This document shows positions 19,596 through 28,040 of a DNA stretch of 64,000 nucleotides, piece by piece. Source of the stretch: Pseudomonadales bacterium (GTDB taxonomy: Bacteria > Pseudomonadota > Gammaproteobacteria > Pseudomonadales > Azotimanducaceae); the NCBI GenBank assembly GCA_029251375.1, contig JAQXDL010000049.1, positions 62,001-126,000 of the forward strand, written 5' to 3'. Within the stretch, counting starts at the first letter, position 1. Each line of letters starts with the position of its first letter. The notes under the pieces were generated by a model, which was not told the DNA's origin, ran no database searches, and saw nothing but the letters and a program-made list of their open reading frames with translations. The position numbers were made by a program, and so were the translations under genes.

Positions 19596-20879
19596 TCAAT
19601 GACATATAGAGGCGAAAACCTCAAAGTAGTCCGGAAACGTCTTAGCGGTCACTTCAGGGCTGTTAATGGTAATTTCCGCATCCGACAAAGATGCTAACGA
19701 GAAACACATGGCGATGCGGTGATCGCCGTAGGTGTCGATTGATGCTGATTGAATCTGTTCAGGTGGCTCAATCACAATGTAATCATGTCCCGCTTCGACT
19801 TTCGCACCTAACTTTCGAAGTTCGGTCGCCATTGCGAACATGCGATCTGTTTCTTTGACACGCCAATTGTAAATGTTCCGAATAGTCGTCGTGCCTTCGG
19901 CAAACAATGCCATCGCGGCGATCGTCATAGCGGCATCGGGAATATGGTTTAGATCCATATCAATCCCTTTCAATGTTGCACCGGAAACTTCTACCCAATC
20001 CGTCTGTCGAGATACCACAGCGCCCATCGCTTCAATAGCATCTAGGAACTCAATGTCACCTTGGACGCTATCAGAGCCAATACCGTTAACGCGAACGGTA
20101 CCGCCAGCAATAGCGGCCGCGGCAAAAAAATATGAGGCGGAAGAAGCATCGCCCTCAATCAGATACGTGCCAGGCGATTGATAGCTTTGATCACCTTGAA
20201 TGGTAAAGTGTTGGTGGTCTTTGTGATTTGCGCTGACGCCAAATTTAGACATGATATCTAGGGTCAAATCGAGATAGGGTTTGGAGACCTGTTCACCGAT
20301 TACGGTCACTTCACTGTCCTTTGGTGCTAGGGGTAATGCAAGCAACAGCGATGTTAAGTATTGGCTTGATATGTCACCTTTTATGTCAACTTTACCGCCG
20401 CGAATGCTGCCGCCAATAACTCGAAGTGGTGGACAATTCTCTGCCCCAAGGTATTGTATCGATGCACCGAGTTGTTTTAATGCTTCAACTAAGTGATTAA
20501 TAGGGCGCTCACGCATATATTGATCGCCATCAATAATGAAACTTCCTTGCATCATTGCAAGAATACTTGTCAAAGGCCGAATGGCTGTGCCTGCGTTACC
20601 CAGAAAAAACTTATGCTCATTGGGCGCTTGGAATAACCCATCGTGACCGCTTACGACACAACGGCTCCAGTCGTCATTCATCGACAACGAAATACCTAGT
20701 TGCGTCAGTGCTTCAACCATCCGTTCTGTGTCTTCGCTACGCAACAGGTTCAATAAAGTTGTCTCCCCTGGCGAGAGTGCGGCAAGTAACAAGGCTCGAT
20801 TAGAAAGGCTCTTCGAACCCGGCAGACTGATTTCCCCTTCGATACGACTGACCTTAGGTAGTAATTTTTGTGTCATCAA
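19596..20879 (-). CDS. aroA: 3-phosphoshikimate 1-carboxyvinyltransferase (EPSP synthase)
   Basis: Sixth shikimate-pathway step: shikimate-3-phosphate + PEP to EPSP. Motifs: PGSKSLSNRALLLAAL at the N-terminus, LGNAGTAIRPLTS (class I type), SSQYLTSLLLALP, and the PEP-binding KETDRMFAMATELRKLGA with DHRIAM near the C-terminus. 427 aa is normal. It overlaps the end of syd by 4 nt, so it is translated from a syd-aroA mRNA. It is separate from the aroKB locus at the start of the window. No terminator is obvious in the 93-bp convergent gap with ogt. Confidence 0.96.
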   Translation of the reverse strand: MMTQKLLPKVSRIEGEISLPGSKSLSNRALLLAALSPGETTLLNLLRSEDTERMVEALTQLGISLSMNDDWSRCVVSGHDGLFQAPNEHKFFLGNAGTAIRPLTSILAMMQGSFIIDGDQYMRERPINHLVEALKQLGASIQYLGAENCPPLRVIGGSIRGGKVDIKGDISSQYLTSLLLALPLAPKDSEVTVIGEQVSKPYLDLTLDIMSKFGVSANHKDHQHFTIQGDQSYQSPGTYLIEGDASSASYFFAAAAIAGGTVRVNGIGSDSVQGDIEFLDAIEAMGAVVSRQTDWVEVSGATLKGIDMDLNHIPDAAMTIAAMALFAEGTTTIRNIYNWRVKETDRMFAMATELRKLGAKVEAGHDYIVIEPPEQIQSASIDTYGDHRIAMCFSLASLSDAEITINSPEVTAKTFPDYFEVFASICH

Positions 20880-21424
20880 AAGATTCCGGGCGCTCTCGCA
20901 TCGGGTTGTAAACGTTGCAGGAAGCTATTTAAGTCACTTGCCACTTCTTTTATCGGCGGGCGTCCTGGTTCTTCCAACAACACCTTGCCTGTCTCGTTGT
21001 CGACGCTGAGAAAGTATTCTGAGTCCGGGTCGGTAGTTGCGAAGAATGTTGTGAAGGGCAGCTTTGACTGGTTTTTGCCGAACAGATGTCCAACCAAGTT
21101 TTCAATGAGACGCTGTGCATCTTCTGCATTCCATAGCAGGATGAGGCTTACCGGTCCTTCTTTTGCTGAGGCCTCTAAGCTTCCTGACCAATAGCTGCTG
21201 TAGTATTCAATGACATCGGGATGAATGGGGGCTTCGACGGCGTTGGCGAGACCTCTAAAATCAATGGGCTCGAGTTGCGGCGTGGGCCGCCAATAGGATA
21301 ACTCGCCATGCTGTTCGATTTCGCAGGGAGAGCACCATTGTTCATCATATTGGGTCGTGAAGTAACCTATTTCCGGCAGAGCCTTGGAAACAAAGTCATT
21401 AAGCGTTTCGGTAATCGTGCTCAT
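20876..21424 (-). CDS. syd: SecY-interacting protein Syd
   Basis: Syd is a cytoplasmic membrane-associated protein that binds SecY and helps monitor translocon integrity. The 182-aa product shows the family pattern: SPCEIEQHGELSYWRP, VIEYYSSYWSGSLEA, LILLWNAEDAQRLIENLVGHL, the PFTTFFAT segment, and a C-terminal VASDLNSFLQRLQP. Its stop overlaps the start of aroA (ATGA), an unusual partnership that probably reflects shared transcription rather than shared function. A divergent AraC-family regulator starts 211 nt away. Confidence 0.88.
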   Translation of the reverse strand: MSTITETLNDFVSKALPEIGYFTTQYDEQWCSPCEIEQHGELSYWRPTPQLEPIDFRGLANAVEAPIHPDVIEYYSSYWSGSLEASAKEGPVSLILLWNAEDAQRLIENLVGHLFGKNQSKLPFTTFFATTDPDSEYFLSVDNETGKVLLEEPGRPPIKEVASDLNSFLQRLQPDARAPGIF

Positions 21425-21635
21425 GCGTGATTGATTGGTGCAGATATAAAGTTAAGCCATTATACATGTTTTTTAAGCACATCGATTTCAATCATCAGGG
21501 CATTTTTCAAATGCTTATGCAGGCGGCCAGTGCTGATGATGATCACTTTAGTTAGTCAGACGACCGCTTTTTTGGTGCTTGTTTACGACTGTGGTCTTAT
21601 TGCTATTGCCGTTTACGAAAGGTTAGATTACAAGC

Positions 21636-22463
21636 ATGACAAAGCCACCAAGACCCCTTTCACTTTACGACTTCCGCATGGAGAGCGTTCGTTATGAACT
21701 GATCACTCTTGCGGCGGGTGAGAAAATCATTCGCAAGGCGTTTGTAGCGGGATATTTTTACCATGTTACTTCAGGTTTGGTTACAGCAATTTCTGAGTAT
21801 CAGGACAATGTCTTAGTTGGGCCTCGGGATACGATCACGCTGGGTGGATTTATGGCTCATGAAATCGTCAATAATTCGGATGCATCAGCCGAATTGCTGA
21901 TCGGTGCTGAACCCTACGAAGTTTTATCTTGGCTTAAGCCTGCGCCGATCGTATACCTGTTCAAAGCCGATAGCATAAATCCGTTTCAAAAGCGGTTGTT
22001 ACTAGCGATGGATCTTGTGATCGAAGAAATTTCAAACCCTGAAACACCACCAGATCAGCCGACGCTCGAAAGGACTGCAGAGTTAATCATTTTCTATTTT
22101 TTTCGGATGGTCAACCCAGTTGATGGTCGGCTGTACCCATTTCCAAGTGACCCAAGGATTATGGCGTCAGTCGAAGCGATTAATGCCAACCCTGCGCGGC
22201 AATGGACAGTCGGTCAGTTAGCTGAGGTTGCTCACATGTCTCGTTCTGCCTTCTCGGATCGATTTCACGCGTTGGTAGGAGACACGCCGATTCGCACGCT
22301 TGCGACCATTCGACTAAAAGTAGCGGCACGAAAAATGCTGGAAGGACAGTCAATAGAAAGCGCCGCTAGTCAATCAGGGTATGGCTCTGAAGAAGCCTTT
22401 AATCGAGCCTTTAAGCGCCAGTTCAATATTCCGCCGGGCCGATGGATTCGCAGCCTAAATTGA
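21636..22463 (+). CDS. AraC-family transcriptional regulator
   Basis: A 275-aa regulator with an N-terminal cupin-like sensor (AraC-binding type, about residues 15-170) and a C-terminal double HTH (about 185-275): WTVGQLAEVAHMSRSAFSDRFHALVG for helix set 1, and IESAASQSGYGSEEAFNRAFKRQFNIPPGRWIR for set 2. It lies just upstream and in the same direction as the ring-cleavage operon. A 21-bp-spaced direct repeat sits in the intervening gap. It is therefore the likely activator of that operon, with an unknown aromatic inducer. Confidence 0.92.
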   Translation: MTKPPRPLSLYDFRMESVRYELITLAAGEKIIRKAFVAGYFYHVTSGLVTAISEYQDNVLVGPRDTITLGGFMAHEIVNNSDASAELLIGAEPYEVLSWLKPAPIVYLFKADSINPFQKRLLLAMDLVIEEISNPETPPDQPTLERTAELIIFYFFRMVNPVDGRLYPFPSDPRIMASVEAINANPARQWTVGQLAEVAHMSRSAFSDRFHALVGDTPIRTLATIRLKVAARKMLEGQSIESAASQSGYGSEEAFNRAFKRQFNIPPGRWIRSLN

Positions 22464-22518
22464 CTGCATTCTGGACGATGGATCAATTTTTTAGCATGTC
22501 CGCTCATAGTGATATGTG

Positions 22519-22554
22519 TTATCGCTAGTTAAGATTCTCTTATCGTTAACCAAG
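22519..22554 (+). promoter_or_regulatory. Direct-repeat operator candidate for the AraC-type regulator
   Basis: TTATCGCTAGTTAAG (22519-22533) and TTATCGTTAACCAAG (22540-22554) match at 11 of 15 positions and are spaced 21 bp start to start (two helical turns). This is the geometry used by XylS/AraC dimers. The second half-site ends 25 nt before the first structural gene of the ring-cleavage operon. Confidence 0.55.
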
Positions 22555-22579
22555 TCTGAATAGATATGAGGTGTATTTG

Positions 22580-23458
22580 ATGACGCCAACATCCGTTGCC
22601 GAATTGGCCTATGTCGAACTAGGTGTGTCAAGCCTTGCTGATTGGCAGAACTATGCTTCAGACGTGCTGGGGTTGTCAGTTAAGGTCGAGGACGAGTCGC
22701 TTCTGCTAAAAATGGACACCTCGATCTGGCGAATCAAAGTTGTTGAAACGGGAGAGGATGATATTCGCTGTGCAGGGTTTAAAATGGCTGATGATGCGTC
22801 TATGCATAACATGATTGAGCAACTCAATAATGCTGGGTTCGCAGTGACGCAGGCTAGTATAGCTGAAACAGCCGGCAGGCAAGTTGATTCTTTGGTTAGC
22901 TGCCAAGACCCCTTTGGTTTACGCATCGAATTGTATGTGGGTGATCGATCCAGTGAGTTGCCTTTCGTTTCACCGCAAGGTGTCAATGGTTTTGTGACTG
23001 GTGATCAGGGCTTAGGACATATTGTTTTGTTCGTTGCAGATGAGCAGGCAGCGGTAGAGTTTTATCAAAAAGGCCTTGGTTTTCGATTGTCTGACCATAT
23101 TACGATGGGTCCCAAAGGGCACCAGTTTAATCTGACTTTTCTGCATTGTAATCCGCGACATCACAGCCTTGCTTTGGCGCCAGTGCCTCTGCCAAAGAAG
23201 CTCAATCACATTATGTTGGAAGTCACGAGTCTTGATGACGTTGGTTATGGGCTCGACCGTGCGACAGCTCAATCGACCCCGATCTCATCCTCCATCGGTT
23301 GTCACACCAATGACCAGATGGTCAGTTTTTATATGCAAACCCCCTCAGGCTTTGACATTGAATATGGCTTCGGCGGTATACAGATTGATGACGAAACCTG
23401 GCAAACCACGCGCTATGACAAACCGAGTATTTGGGGTCATAAAGGCAATCTCAACTAA
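22580..23458 (+). CDS. Type I extradiol ring-cleavage dioxygenase (BphC-like)
   Basis: Two-module vicinal-oxygen-chelate enzyme that cleaves catechol rings next to the diol using Fe(II). The C-terminal module has the metal ligands: His in GLGHIVLFV, His in LNHIMLEV and Glu in FDIEYGFGG. The catalytic His residues are in NPRHHSLAL and GCHTNDQMVSFY. The N-terminal module is degenerate, as expected. ATG 22580 has GAGG 8 nt upstream; a GTG at 22571 is less likely. Product is 292 aa, normal for the BphC/HsaC class. First structural gene of the aromatic operon; substrate unknown, probably bicyclic or substituted catechol. Confidence 0.9.
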   Translation: MTPTSVAELAYVELGVSSLADWQNYASDVLGLSVKVEDESLLLKMDTSIWRIKVVETGEDDIRCAGFKMADDASMHNMIEQLNNAGFAVTQASIAETAGRQVDSLVSCQDPFGLRIELYVGDRSSELPFVSPQGVNGFVTGDQGLGHIVLFVADEQAAVEFYQKGLGFRLSDHITMGPKGHQFNLTFLHCNPRHHSLALAPVPLPKKLNHIMLEVTSLDDVGYGLDRATAQSTPISSSIGCHTNDQMVSFYMQTPSGFDIEYGFGGIQIDDETWQTTRYDKPSIWGHKGNLN

Positions 23459-23502
23459 TTCGATCGTCGAAACTTGCTTCAACAAAGAAGAGGGAAATCA
23501 AA

Positions 23503-24858
23503 TTGCCAGCAGCCATTATTACCAGCGACCGAACCTCTGTCGATCTGGACGCCTGTTATAACCCCTCAACGGGGGTGTTAGATAGACGCATTTTTACGGA
23601 CAGGTTGGTCTATGAAGAAGAGTTGAAACGGATTTTTGGGCGAGGGTGGAATTTTATTTGTCACGATTCTCAAATCCCTGACCCGGGCAATTTCTTCGTT
23701 AGTTTTATTGGTGAAGATGAGGTTATCGCAGTTCGAGATAGAACCGACAAGGTAAATATATTACTCAATTCCTGCCCGCATCGCGGCAATACTGTTTGTC
23801 GGGCAGAGCTCGGTACAACAAAAAGCTTTATGTGCTCGTACCATGGCTGGAATTTTGATCTGGATGGATCTCTTGTAGCTGTGCCGAACGAGGAAGCATT
23901 CTACAAGGGAGGCCTAGATAAAAAAGATTGGGGACTCGAATCAGCCGCTAAAGTGGAAAGTTACAAAGGCTTTTACTTTGCTACATTAGACCCAGATGCT
24001 CCATCATTACTCGATTATTTGGGTTGGGTTGGCAAGTTGGGTATCGACATGATGTTAGTGGACGGTCCTATCCGCTTTTTAGATGGTGTTCACAAAAATC
24101 GGCTTAAGTGTAACTGGAAGTTCGCCGTCGACAATCTATACGACTGGTATCACGTCAAGGTATCCCATGGAACAGCATTTAAAGTAGGGTTGGTCACAGA
24201 AGAAGCGATGGCACCGAATGATCAAATGGTTATTCTCGGTGAATATGGCCACGGCATCGGTGGCCCTGGTTTAACCGTTGAGCGGCAAGCAGAGTTTGAC
24301 CAGAGGCAGACGACTGGAGAAGGTGAATCGCAATGGTATGACCTGCAAGCTGGTCATCGTACAGATCCAGCAACGCGCGAAATGCTTGGTCCGATAGGGC
24401 ATCGCTCGTTTGGTCATCCGAATATCTTCCCCAACTTATGGGTGACGCATACGCGGCAGATGTGTTTACGCATACCTAGGGGGCCCTTTGAAACTGAGAT
24501 TTGGTGGTTTAACTATCTGCCTGTAAATTTGCCTGCGGCTCAGAGTAAGCAGAGTATCTTCACGCATAACCACGTTTTTGGACCGGCGGGCTTTTTGGAG
24601 CAAGACGACGGCGAAAACTGGAGCCATTCAACGCGAGGTGCAAGAGGTACCCAATCAAAGAATAGACCTCTAAATATTTCCATGGGATTAGGACAAGACG
24701 CTGTAAGCACCGACCCTTCCGGTCAAAGTGGCATTGAAACGGTGGTGAATGAGCACGGTCAACGCTGGACCTACCAGTGCTGGAAGGAGTGGATGCAAGC
24801 TGACTCGTGGCAAGACCTAATGAATAATCATTCAACGCCGCCGCAGGGTAGCGTGTGA
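23503..24858 (+). CDS. Aromatic-ring-hydroxylating dioxygenase, alpha (Rieske) subunit
   Basis: Catalytic subunit that dihydroxylates an aromatic ring using O2 and electrons from a ferredoxin. Rieske 2Fe-2S ligands are CPHRG and CSYHGW. The mononuclear iron site is in the segment AVDNLYDWYHVKVSH (bridging Asp, then two His); the C-terminal Asp ligand is not assigned. The start is TTG 23503 with GAGGG 8 nt upstream; no better ATG exists in frame. 451 aa is normal for the BphA1/toluene-biphenyl/cinnamate class. The stop overlaps the beta-subunit start by 1 nt. Confidence 0.93.
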   Translation: MPAAIITSDRTSVDLDACYNPSTGVLDRRIFTDRLVYEEELKRIFGRGWNFICHDSQIPDPGNFFVSFIGEDEVIAVRDRTDKVNILLNSCPHRGNTVCRAELGTTKSFMCSYHGWNFDLDGSLVAVPNEEAFYKGGLDKKDWGLESAAKVESYKGFYFATLDPDAPSLLDYLGWVGKLGIDMMLVDGPIRFLDGVHKNRLKCNWKFAVDNLYDWYHVKVSHGTAFKVGLVTEEAMAPNDQMVILGEYGHGIGGPGLTVERQAEFDQRQTTGEGESQWYDLQAGHRTDPATREMLGPIGHRSFGHPNIFPNLWVTHTRQMCLRIPRGPFETEIWWFNYLPVNLPAAQSKQSIFTHNHVFGPAGFLEQDDGENWSHSTRGARGTQSKNRPLNISMGLGQDAVSTDPSGQSGIETVVNEHGQRWTYQCWKEWMQADSWQDLMNNHSTPPQGSV

Positions 24859-25391
24859 TGGGTACCTATCAAAAATTATCTGTTCAAGAACGATTGCAAC
24901 TGACATTTGAAGCCCAGGAGTTCCTTTATCGTGAGGCAGAGTTACTCGATGCCCGCCGCCTAGATGACTGGTTAGGTTTGCTTGCGGAAGATATTCATTA
25001 CTGGATGCCTATTCGTCGAACTACGCAGGCTAAAGATGTACATTTAGAATTTACCAAGCTTGGTGGTATGGCCTTTTTCGATGATGATCTAACTACCCTG
25101 ACACTTCGGGTCAAGAGGTTGTCGGTTGGTCGTGCTTGGGCAGAAGATCCGCCGTCTCGGACCCGTCACCTGATTTCGAATGTACGAATTTCTGATGTTG
25201 ATGATGATGAAATCACTGTGATGTGTAACTTCCAACTTTATCGTACGCGACTCAATAGTGAGGAGGATAGCTGGATAGGCAGGCGCGAAGATGTGCTACG
25301 TCGCGTCGATGGTGAACTTAAACTGGCAAAACGACATATTTATCTCGAACAGACCGTTATTCTTTCACAAAACTTGAGCAGCATTTTTTAA
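24858..25391 (+). CDS. Aromatic-ring-hydroxylating dioxygenase, beta subunit
   Basis: Structural subunit of the alpha3-beta3 oxygenase, with a nuclear-transport-factor-2-like fold. Features typical of BphA2/NahAd proteins: QEFLYREAELLDARRLDDWLGLLAEDI, HYWMP, TRHLISNVRI, FQLYRTR and a final IYLEQTVI. ATG 24858 overlaps the TGA of the alpha gene (TGATG), so the subunits are translationally coupled; 177 aa. A 2-nt gap leads to the dehydrogenase gene. Confidence 0.93.
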   Translation: MGTYQKLSVQERLQLTFEAQEFLYREAELLDARRLDDWLGLLAEDIHYWMPIRRTTQAKDVHLEFTKLGGMAFFDDDLTTLTLRVKRLSVGRAWAEDPPSRTRHLISNVRISDVDDDEITVMCNFQLYRTRLNSEEDSWIGRREDVLRRVDGELKLAKRHIYLEQTVILSQNLSSIF

Positions 25392-25393
25392 TT

Positions 25394-26218
25394 ATGAGAC
25401 TCGATAATCAAACTGTCATTGTTACAGGGGGCGCTTCCGGACTGGGCGCTGCTATAGTGGAACGCTTCATCAACGAGGGAGCCAATATTGGTGTTCTAGA
25501 TAGATCTGAATCAGGCTGTGATCAACTTCGCGAACAGTACGGAGAGCGAGTCGTTTGCGTTTCGGGGGATGTTAGGCAATTCAGCGACAACGAAAAAATC
25601 GTCACCGAATGTGTCGAGACCTTTGGCAAGCTCGATAGTGTGATTGGTAATGCGGGCATCTGGGACTACAACATGACGCTTGTTGATATGCCGGCGGAAA
25701 AACTCACCGCGTCTTTTCATGAGTTGTTTGATATCAATGTGCTAGGTTACATGATGCTGTCGAAGGCAGCGCTAAAGCCCTTAGTTGCATCCAACGGCTC
25801 CATGCTCTTCACCGTGTCTAACGCCGGTTTTTTACCGAATGGTGGTGGCATGTTGTACACCGCAACGAAGCACGCAGTGGTAGGTATGATAAAACAGTTG
25901 GCTTTTGAACTCGCACCTCACGTCAGAGTCAATGGCGTTGCGCCCGGTGGTATTTCTACCGAACTGAAGGGGCCGGAAAGCCTCGGTATGGATAATGCGA
26001 AGTTCCCCGGTGAGAAAATGGCCTCGAGCGCAAATAACTTTGTGCCGGTGGGCGAACTGCCAACACCAGCGGAGTACAGTGGCGCTTATGTATTTTTTGC
26101 GTCAAGGGACGACAACGTACCGTCAACGGGTGCTATTCTGAATCACGATGGTGGTTTCGGTATCCGAGGTCTAGGGCCTGTCCCTCGAGGCGGCGACGAC
26201 CTTCTCAGTAAACTGTAA
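25394..26218 (+). CDS. cis-Dihydrodiol dehydrogenase (BphB-like SDR)
   Basis: Short-chain dehydrogenase that re-aromatises the cis-dihydrodiol to a catechol with NAD+. NAD motif TGGASGLG at residues 11-18, then D36 in VLDRS, NAGIWDYNM, catalytic Ser in TVSNAGF and the YTATK pair. The C-terminus (TGAILNHDGGFGIRGLG) matches the BphB group and distinguishes it from generic SDRs. 274 aa. Together with the alpha/beta oxygenase and extradiol enzyme it gives three consecutive upper-pathway steps. No ferredoxin, reductase or hydrolase gene is present. Confidence 0.92.
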   Translation: MRLDNQTVIVTGGASGLGAAIVERFINEGANIGVLDRSESGCDQLREQYGERVVCVSGDVRQFSDNEKIVTECVETFGKLDSVIGNAGIWDYNMTLVDMPAEKLTASFHELFDINVLGYMMLSKAALKPLVASNGSMLFTVSNAGFLPNGGGMLYTATKHAVVGMIKQLAFELAPHVRVNGVAPGGISTELKGPESLGMDNAKFPGEKMASSANNFVPVGELPTPAEYSGAYVFFASRDDNVPSTGAILNHDGGFGIRGLGPVPRGGDDLLSKL

Positions 26219-26318
26219 CAAAGAAAATAAGCACAATGTGACTTTGAATAATCTGTTACTTGGTCTGGTTGAAACTGATCAGTTGAGTTCGAGTCACAAA
26301 AAGTTTCCCAAAAAATAG

Positions 26319-26493
26319 AATATTGGCATCGAAGAATTTCAAAATAAGTCCAAGCGCAATATTCCCGCGCACCGTTGTGGCATTTCTGAAGAAATTGGCC
26401 AGTGCGCCGCCTTTTTTGTATGGCATTAACAATCGCTTTGTTACGGGTCAAAATTTTAGGCTCGACGGCGGACAGTATCTCGGACTCTTTTAG
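26319..26493 (+). pseudogene. Frameshifted C-terminal remnant of a short-chain dehydrogenase
   Basis: From 26319 the frame reads a typical SDR C-terminal region (NIPAHRCGISEEIGQCAAFF) until a T6 run at 26412-26417. Removing one T continues into LYGINNRFVTGQNFRLDGGQYLGLF and a stop at 26491-26493, the standard SDR ending (V-T-G-Q-x-x-x-x-D-G-G). An in-frame stop (TAG 26316-26318) lies just before it and no N-terminal half is visible. It is therefore a decayed fragment of a second dehydrogenase following the aromatic operon. Confidence 0.8.
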
Positions 26494-26499
26494 AATGAC

Positions 26500-26961
26500 T
26501 TAAGGCGCCTTCGAGTGTCTTCTTTGAGGTTGTTGATGATGCTTTAGAGCTTCCAGCAACTGCAGCCGATCTTCTGAATCGAGTGAGGCAATGATGGTGG
26601 CCAAATGTTCGTGACTGCTTTGCTGAAATGCTGCTGAGGCGCTACGAACTTCGGCAAAAGCAATGCGTAGTTTTCCATCATCAAAAGGTTCAGCACTTAT
26701 GGCGTCAGCCAGTTGATGGCGGCTTGCCTGCATTTGTTCCCGTAAGGGTTTTGATAATTCAAGCTGTTGTTTCATTAGCGGTCTAATGCTCTTGCGCGTT
26801 TCTCTATCCATACCACGTAAGATCCAGCCTAGCTGTGCTGGATTGGGTTGTATTGCGGGACCCGCATTATGTCGTCCGATGAACATGCCAACAGCCAGTA
26901 TGTTGATCGCAATAGATAACAAGAGTGCACCAACTAGGGATCGACTTTGTAATTTACTCAT
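26500..26961 (-). CDS. Periplasmic heavy-metal sensor/CpxP-like protein
   Basis: A membrane-anchored periplasmic helical protein of 153 aa resembling the metal-resistance family that includes CnrX/ZraP. One transmembrane helix at about residues 9-28 (LVGALLLSIAINILAVGMFIG) is followed by helices rich in Gln, Arg and Glu (DRETRKSIRPLMKQQLELSKPLREQM). It overlaps the anti-sigma gene by 8 nt and is the last gene of a sigma/anti-sigma/sensor operon. This order suggests it modulates release of the ECF sigma factor. The ligand is unknown; no His-rich metal site is obvious apart from the His-rich tail. Confidence 0.72.
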   Translation of the reverse strand: MSKLQSRSLVGALLLSIAINILAVGMFIGRHNAGPAIQPNPAQLGWILRGMDRETRKSIRPLMKQQLELSKPLREQMQASRHQLADAISAEPFDDGKLRIAFAEVRSASAAFQQSSHEHLATIIASLDSEDRLQLLEALKHHQQPQRRHSKAP

Positions 26962-27451
26962 AGCTAACCTCTACAGATTCTGCTGATAATCCCAAAAGAT
27001 AAATTTCATTTTCGTAATAGAGCTCTTCATCCATTGATACTGACTTCGGTAAACTTGAGCCAATTAGGATGCCAGCAATGAGAGTAAGGGCTGCAGCAAA
27101 CGTCGGCTGCCAGAGCTTTTCTGTTTGATTTGGGATAAACCAATCAAGCAAACGATCTAACAAATCGTAGTTCGGCTCTGCTATGAACTTAGGTTCACTG
27201 CTTTGTAATCTGACAGCACTAACAACGCGCATTTTCAATTTTGCTAGGTCTGCGTCCGGCACTTGATTTTTAGCCAGATGAATATCAAGTTGTTGTGCGT
27301 GTTCAAATTGTTGCTTGAGTGTTTGGCTGTCCTCATCGAGGTCGTCCATCGTCCGAATAAGTGCTAACGCCTCAGCTTTCTCATGTTCGGGCCAATAGTG
27401 ACTGTCAGCGCCGTAGGCATTTAGGATTTGTTCAAGTCTGCTTTTGTTCAT
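26954..27451 (-). CDS. Probable membrane anti-sigma factor
   Basis: A 165-aa bitopic protein. The cytoplasmic N-terminal helical region (about 1-115) starts MNKSRLEQILNAYGADSHYWPEHEK. A single transmembrane helix follows at about 117-135 (FAAALTLIAGILIGSSL), then a short acidic periplasmic tail. It sits 10 nt downstream of an ECF sigma gene and overlaps a periplasmic sensor-like gene, the standard position of an anti-sigma factor. No zinc HxxxCxxC motif is present. The assignment rests on topology and context more than sequence similarity. Confidence 0.68.
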   Translation of the reverse strand: MNKSRLEQILNAYGADSHYWPEHEKAEALALIRTMDDLDEDSQTLKQQFEHAQQLDIHLAKNQVPDADLAKLKMRVVSAVRLQSSEPKFIAEPNYDLLDRLLDWFIPNQTEKLWQPTFAAALTLIAGILIGSSLPKSVSMDEELYYENEIYLLGLSAESVEVSYE

Positions 27452-27461
27452 GATGGCTGCT

Positions 27462-28016
27462 TCATGTTGATGTAACTGCTAATCGTTGTTTGAGGTTGCT
27501 GCGTGCACGAGAAAGTAGTGACTCCAAAGCTTCTACTGATGTGTCAAGAATGTCAGCCGCCTGTTTATTTGATAAACCTTGATAGTGACAGAGAATAAGC
27601 GCGCTGCGCTGTCGCTCGGGCAGCGATTGTATCGCTGCTTGAATGTGTTCTGCTGATCTTACAGAGCCTAAGAGACTATCCGGTTCCGTCTCAGATTCGG
27701 CGACCGGTTCAGCACCTTCAGAGTCCAATAGATGCCAATTTTTATTACGCCTAAAATGATCGATACATAGATTTCGAGCAAGCTGGTGTAGCCAGGTCGT
27801 TAGTATAGCCTTGTCAGGATTAAACTGGGACGACTTGTGCCACAATTTTAGAAACACCTCCTGAGTCAAATCATCAGTCTCGTTTGCTTGGTATCCAAGC
27901 ATTCTTCGGATGTAGCGGTTGATCGGCTGGAGATGCGTGCTTACCAATTGTTCATAAGCAGTCACATCGCCGGCCTGCAATGCAGTAATCAACGCTCTTT
28001 CCGTATACAGGTTCAA
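27462..28016 (-). CDS. ECF RNA polymerase sigma factor
   Basis: Group 4 sigma factor of 184 aa with regions sigma2 and sigma4. Sigma2: QPINRYIRRMLGYQANETDDLTQEVFLKLW and TWLHQLARNLCIDHFRR. Sigma4: IQSLPERQRSALILCHYQGLSNKQAADILDTSVEALESLLSRARSNLKQ. It is probably held by the downstream membrane anti-sigma. The EF-hand gene upstream (24 nt gap) may be part of the same regulon, linking the system to Ca2+ or metal stress. Confidence 0.92.
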   Translation of the reverse strand: MNLYTERALITALQAGDVTAYEQLVSTHLQPINRYIRRMLGYQANETDDLTQEVFLKLWHKSSQFNPDKAILTTWLHQLARNLCIDHFRRNKNWHLLDSEGAEPVAESETEPDSLLGSVRSAEHIQAAIQSLPERQRSALILCHYQGLSNKQAADILDTSVEALESLLSRARSNLKQRLAVTST

Positions 28017-28040
28017 CAGTCAGTGCCGTATCTGAGACGC

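Noticed and set aside
19596-20879. Glyphosate-tolerant (class II) EPSP synthase
   Set aside because: The GNAGTAIRPL block is class I-like; the Ile replaces Met, not the Thr/Pro positions linked to tolerance.
21431-21697. 88-codon frame with a hydrophobic product between syd and the AraC-type regulator
   Set aside because: It overlaps the regulator start out of frame, lacks a ribosome-binding site and has irregular codon choice; treated as the intergenic promoter region.
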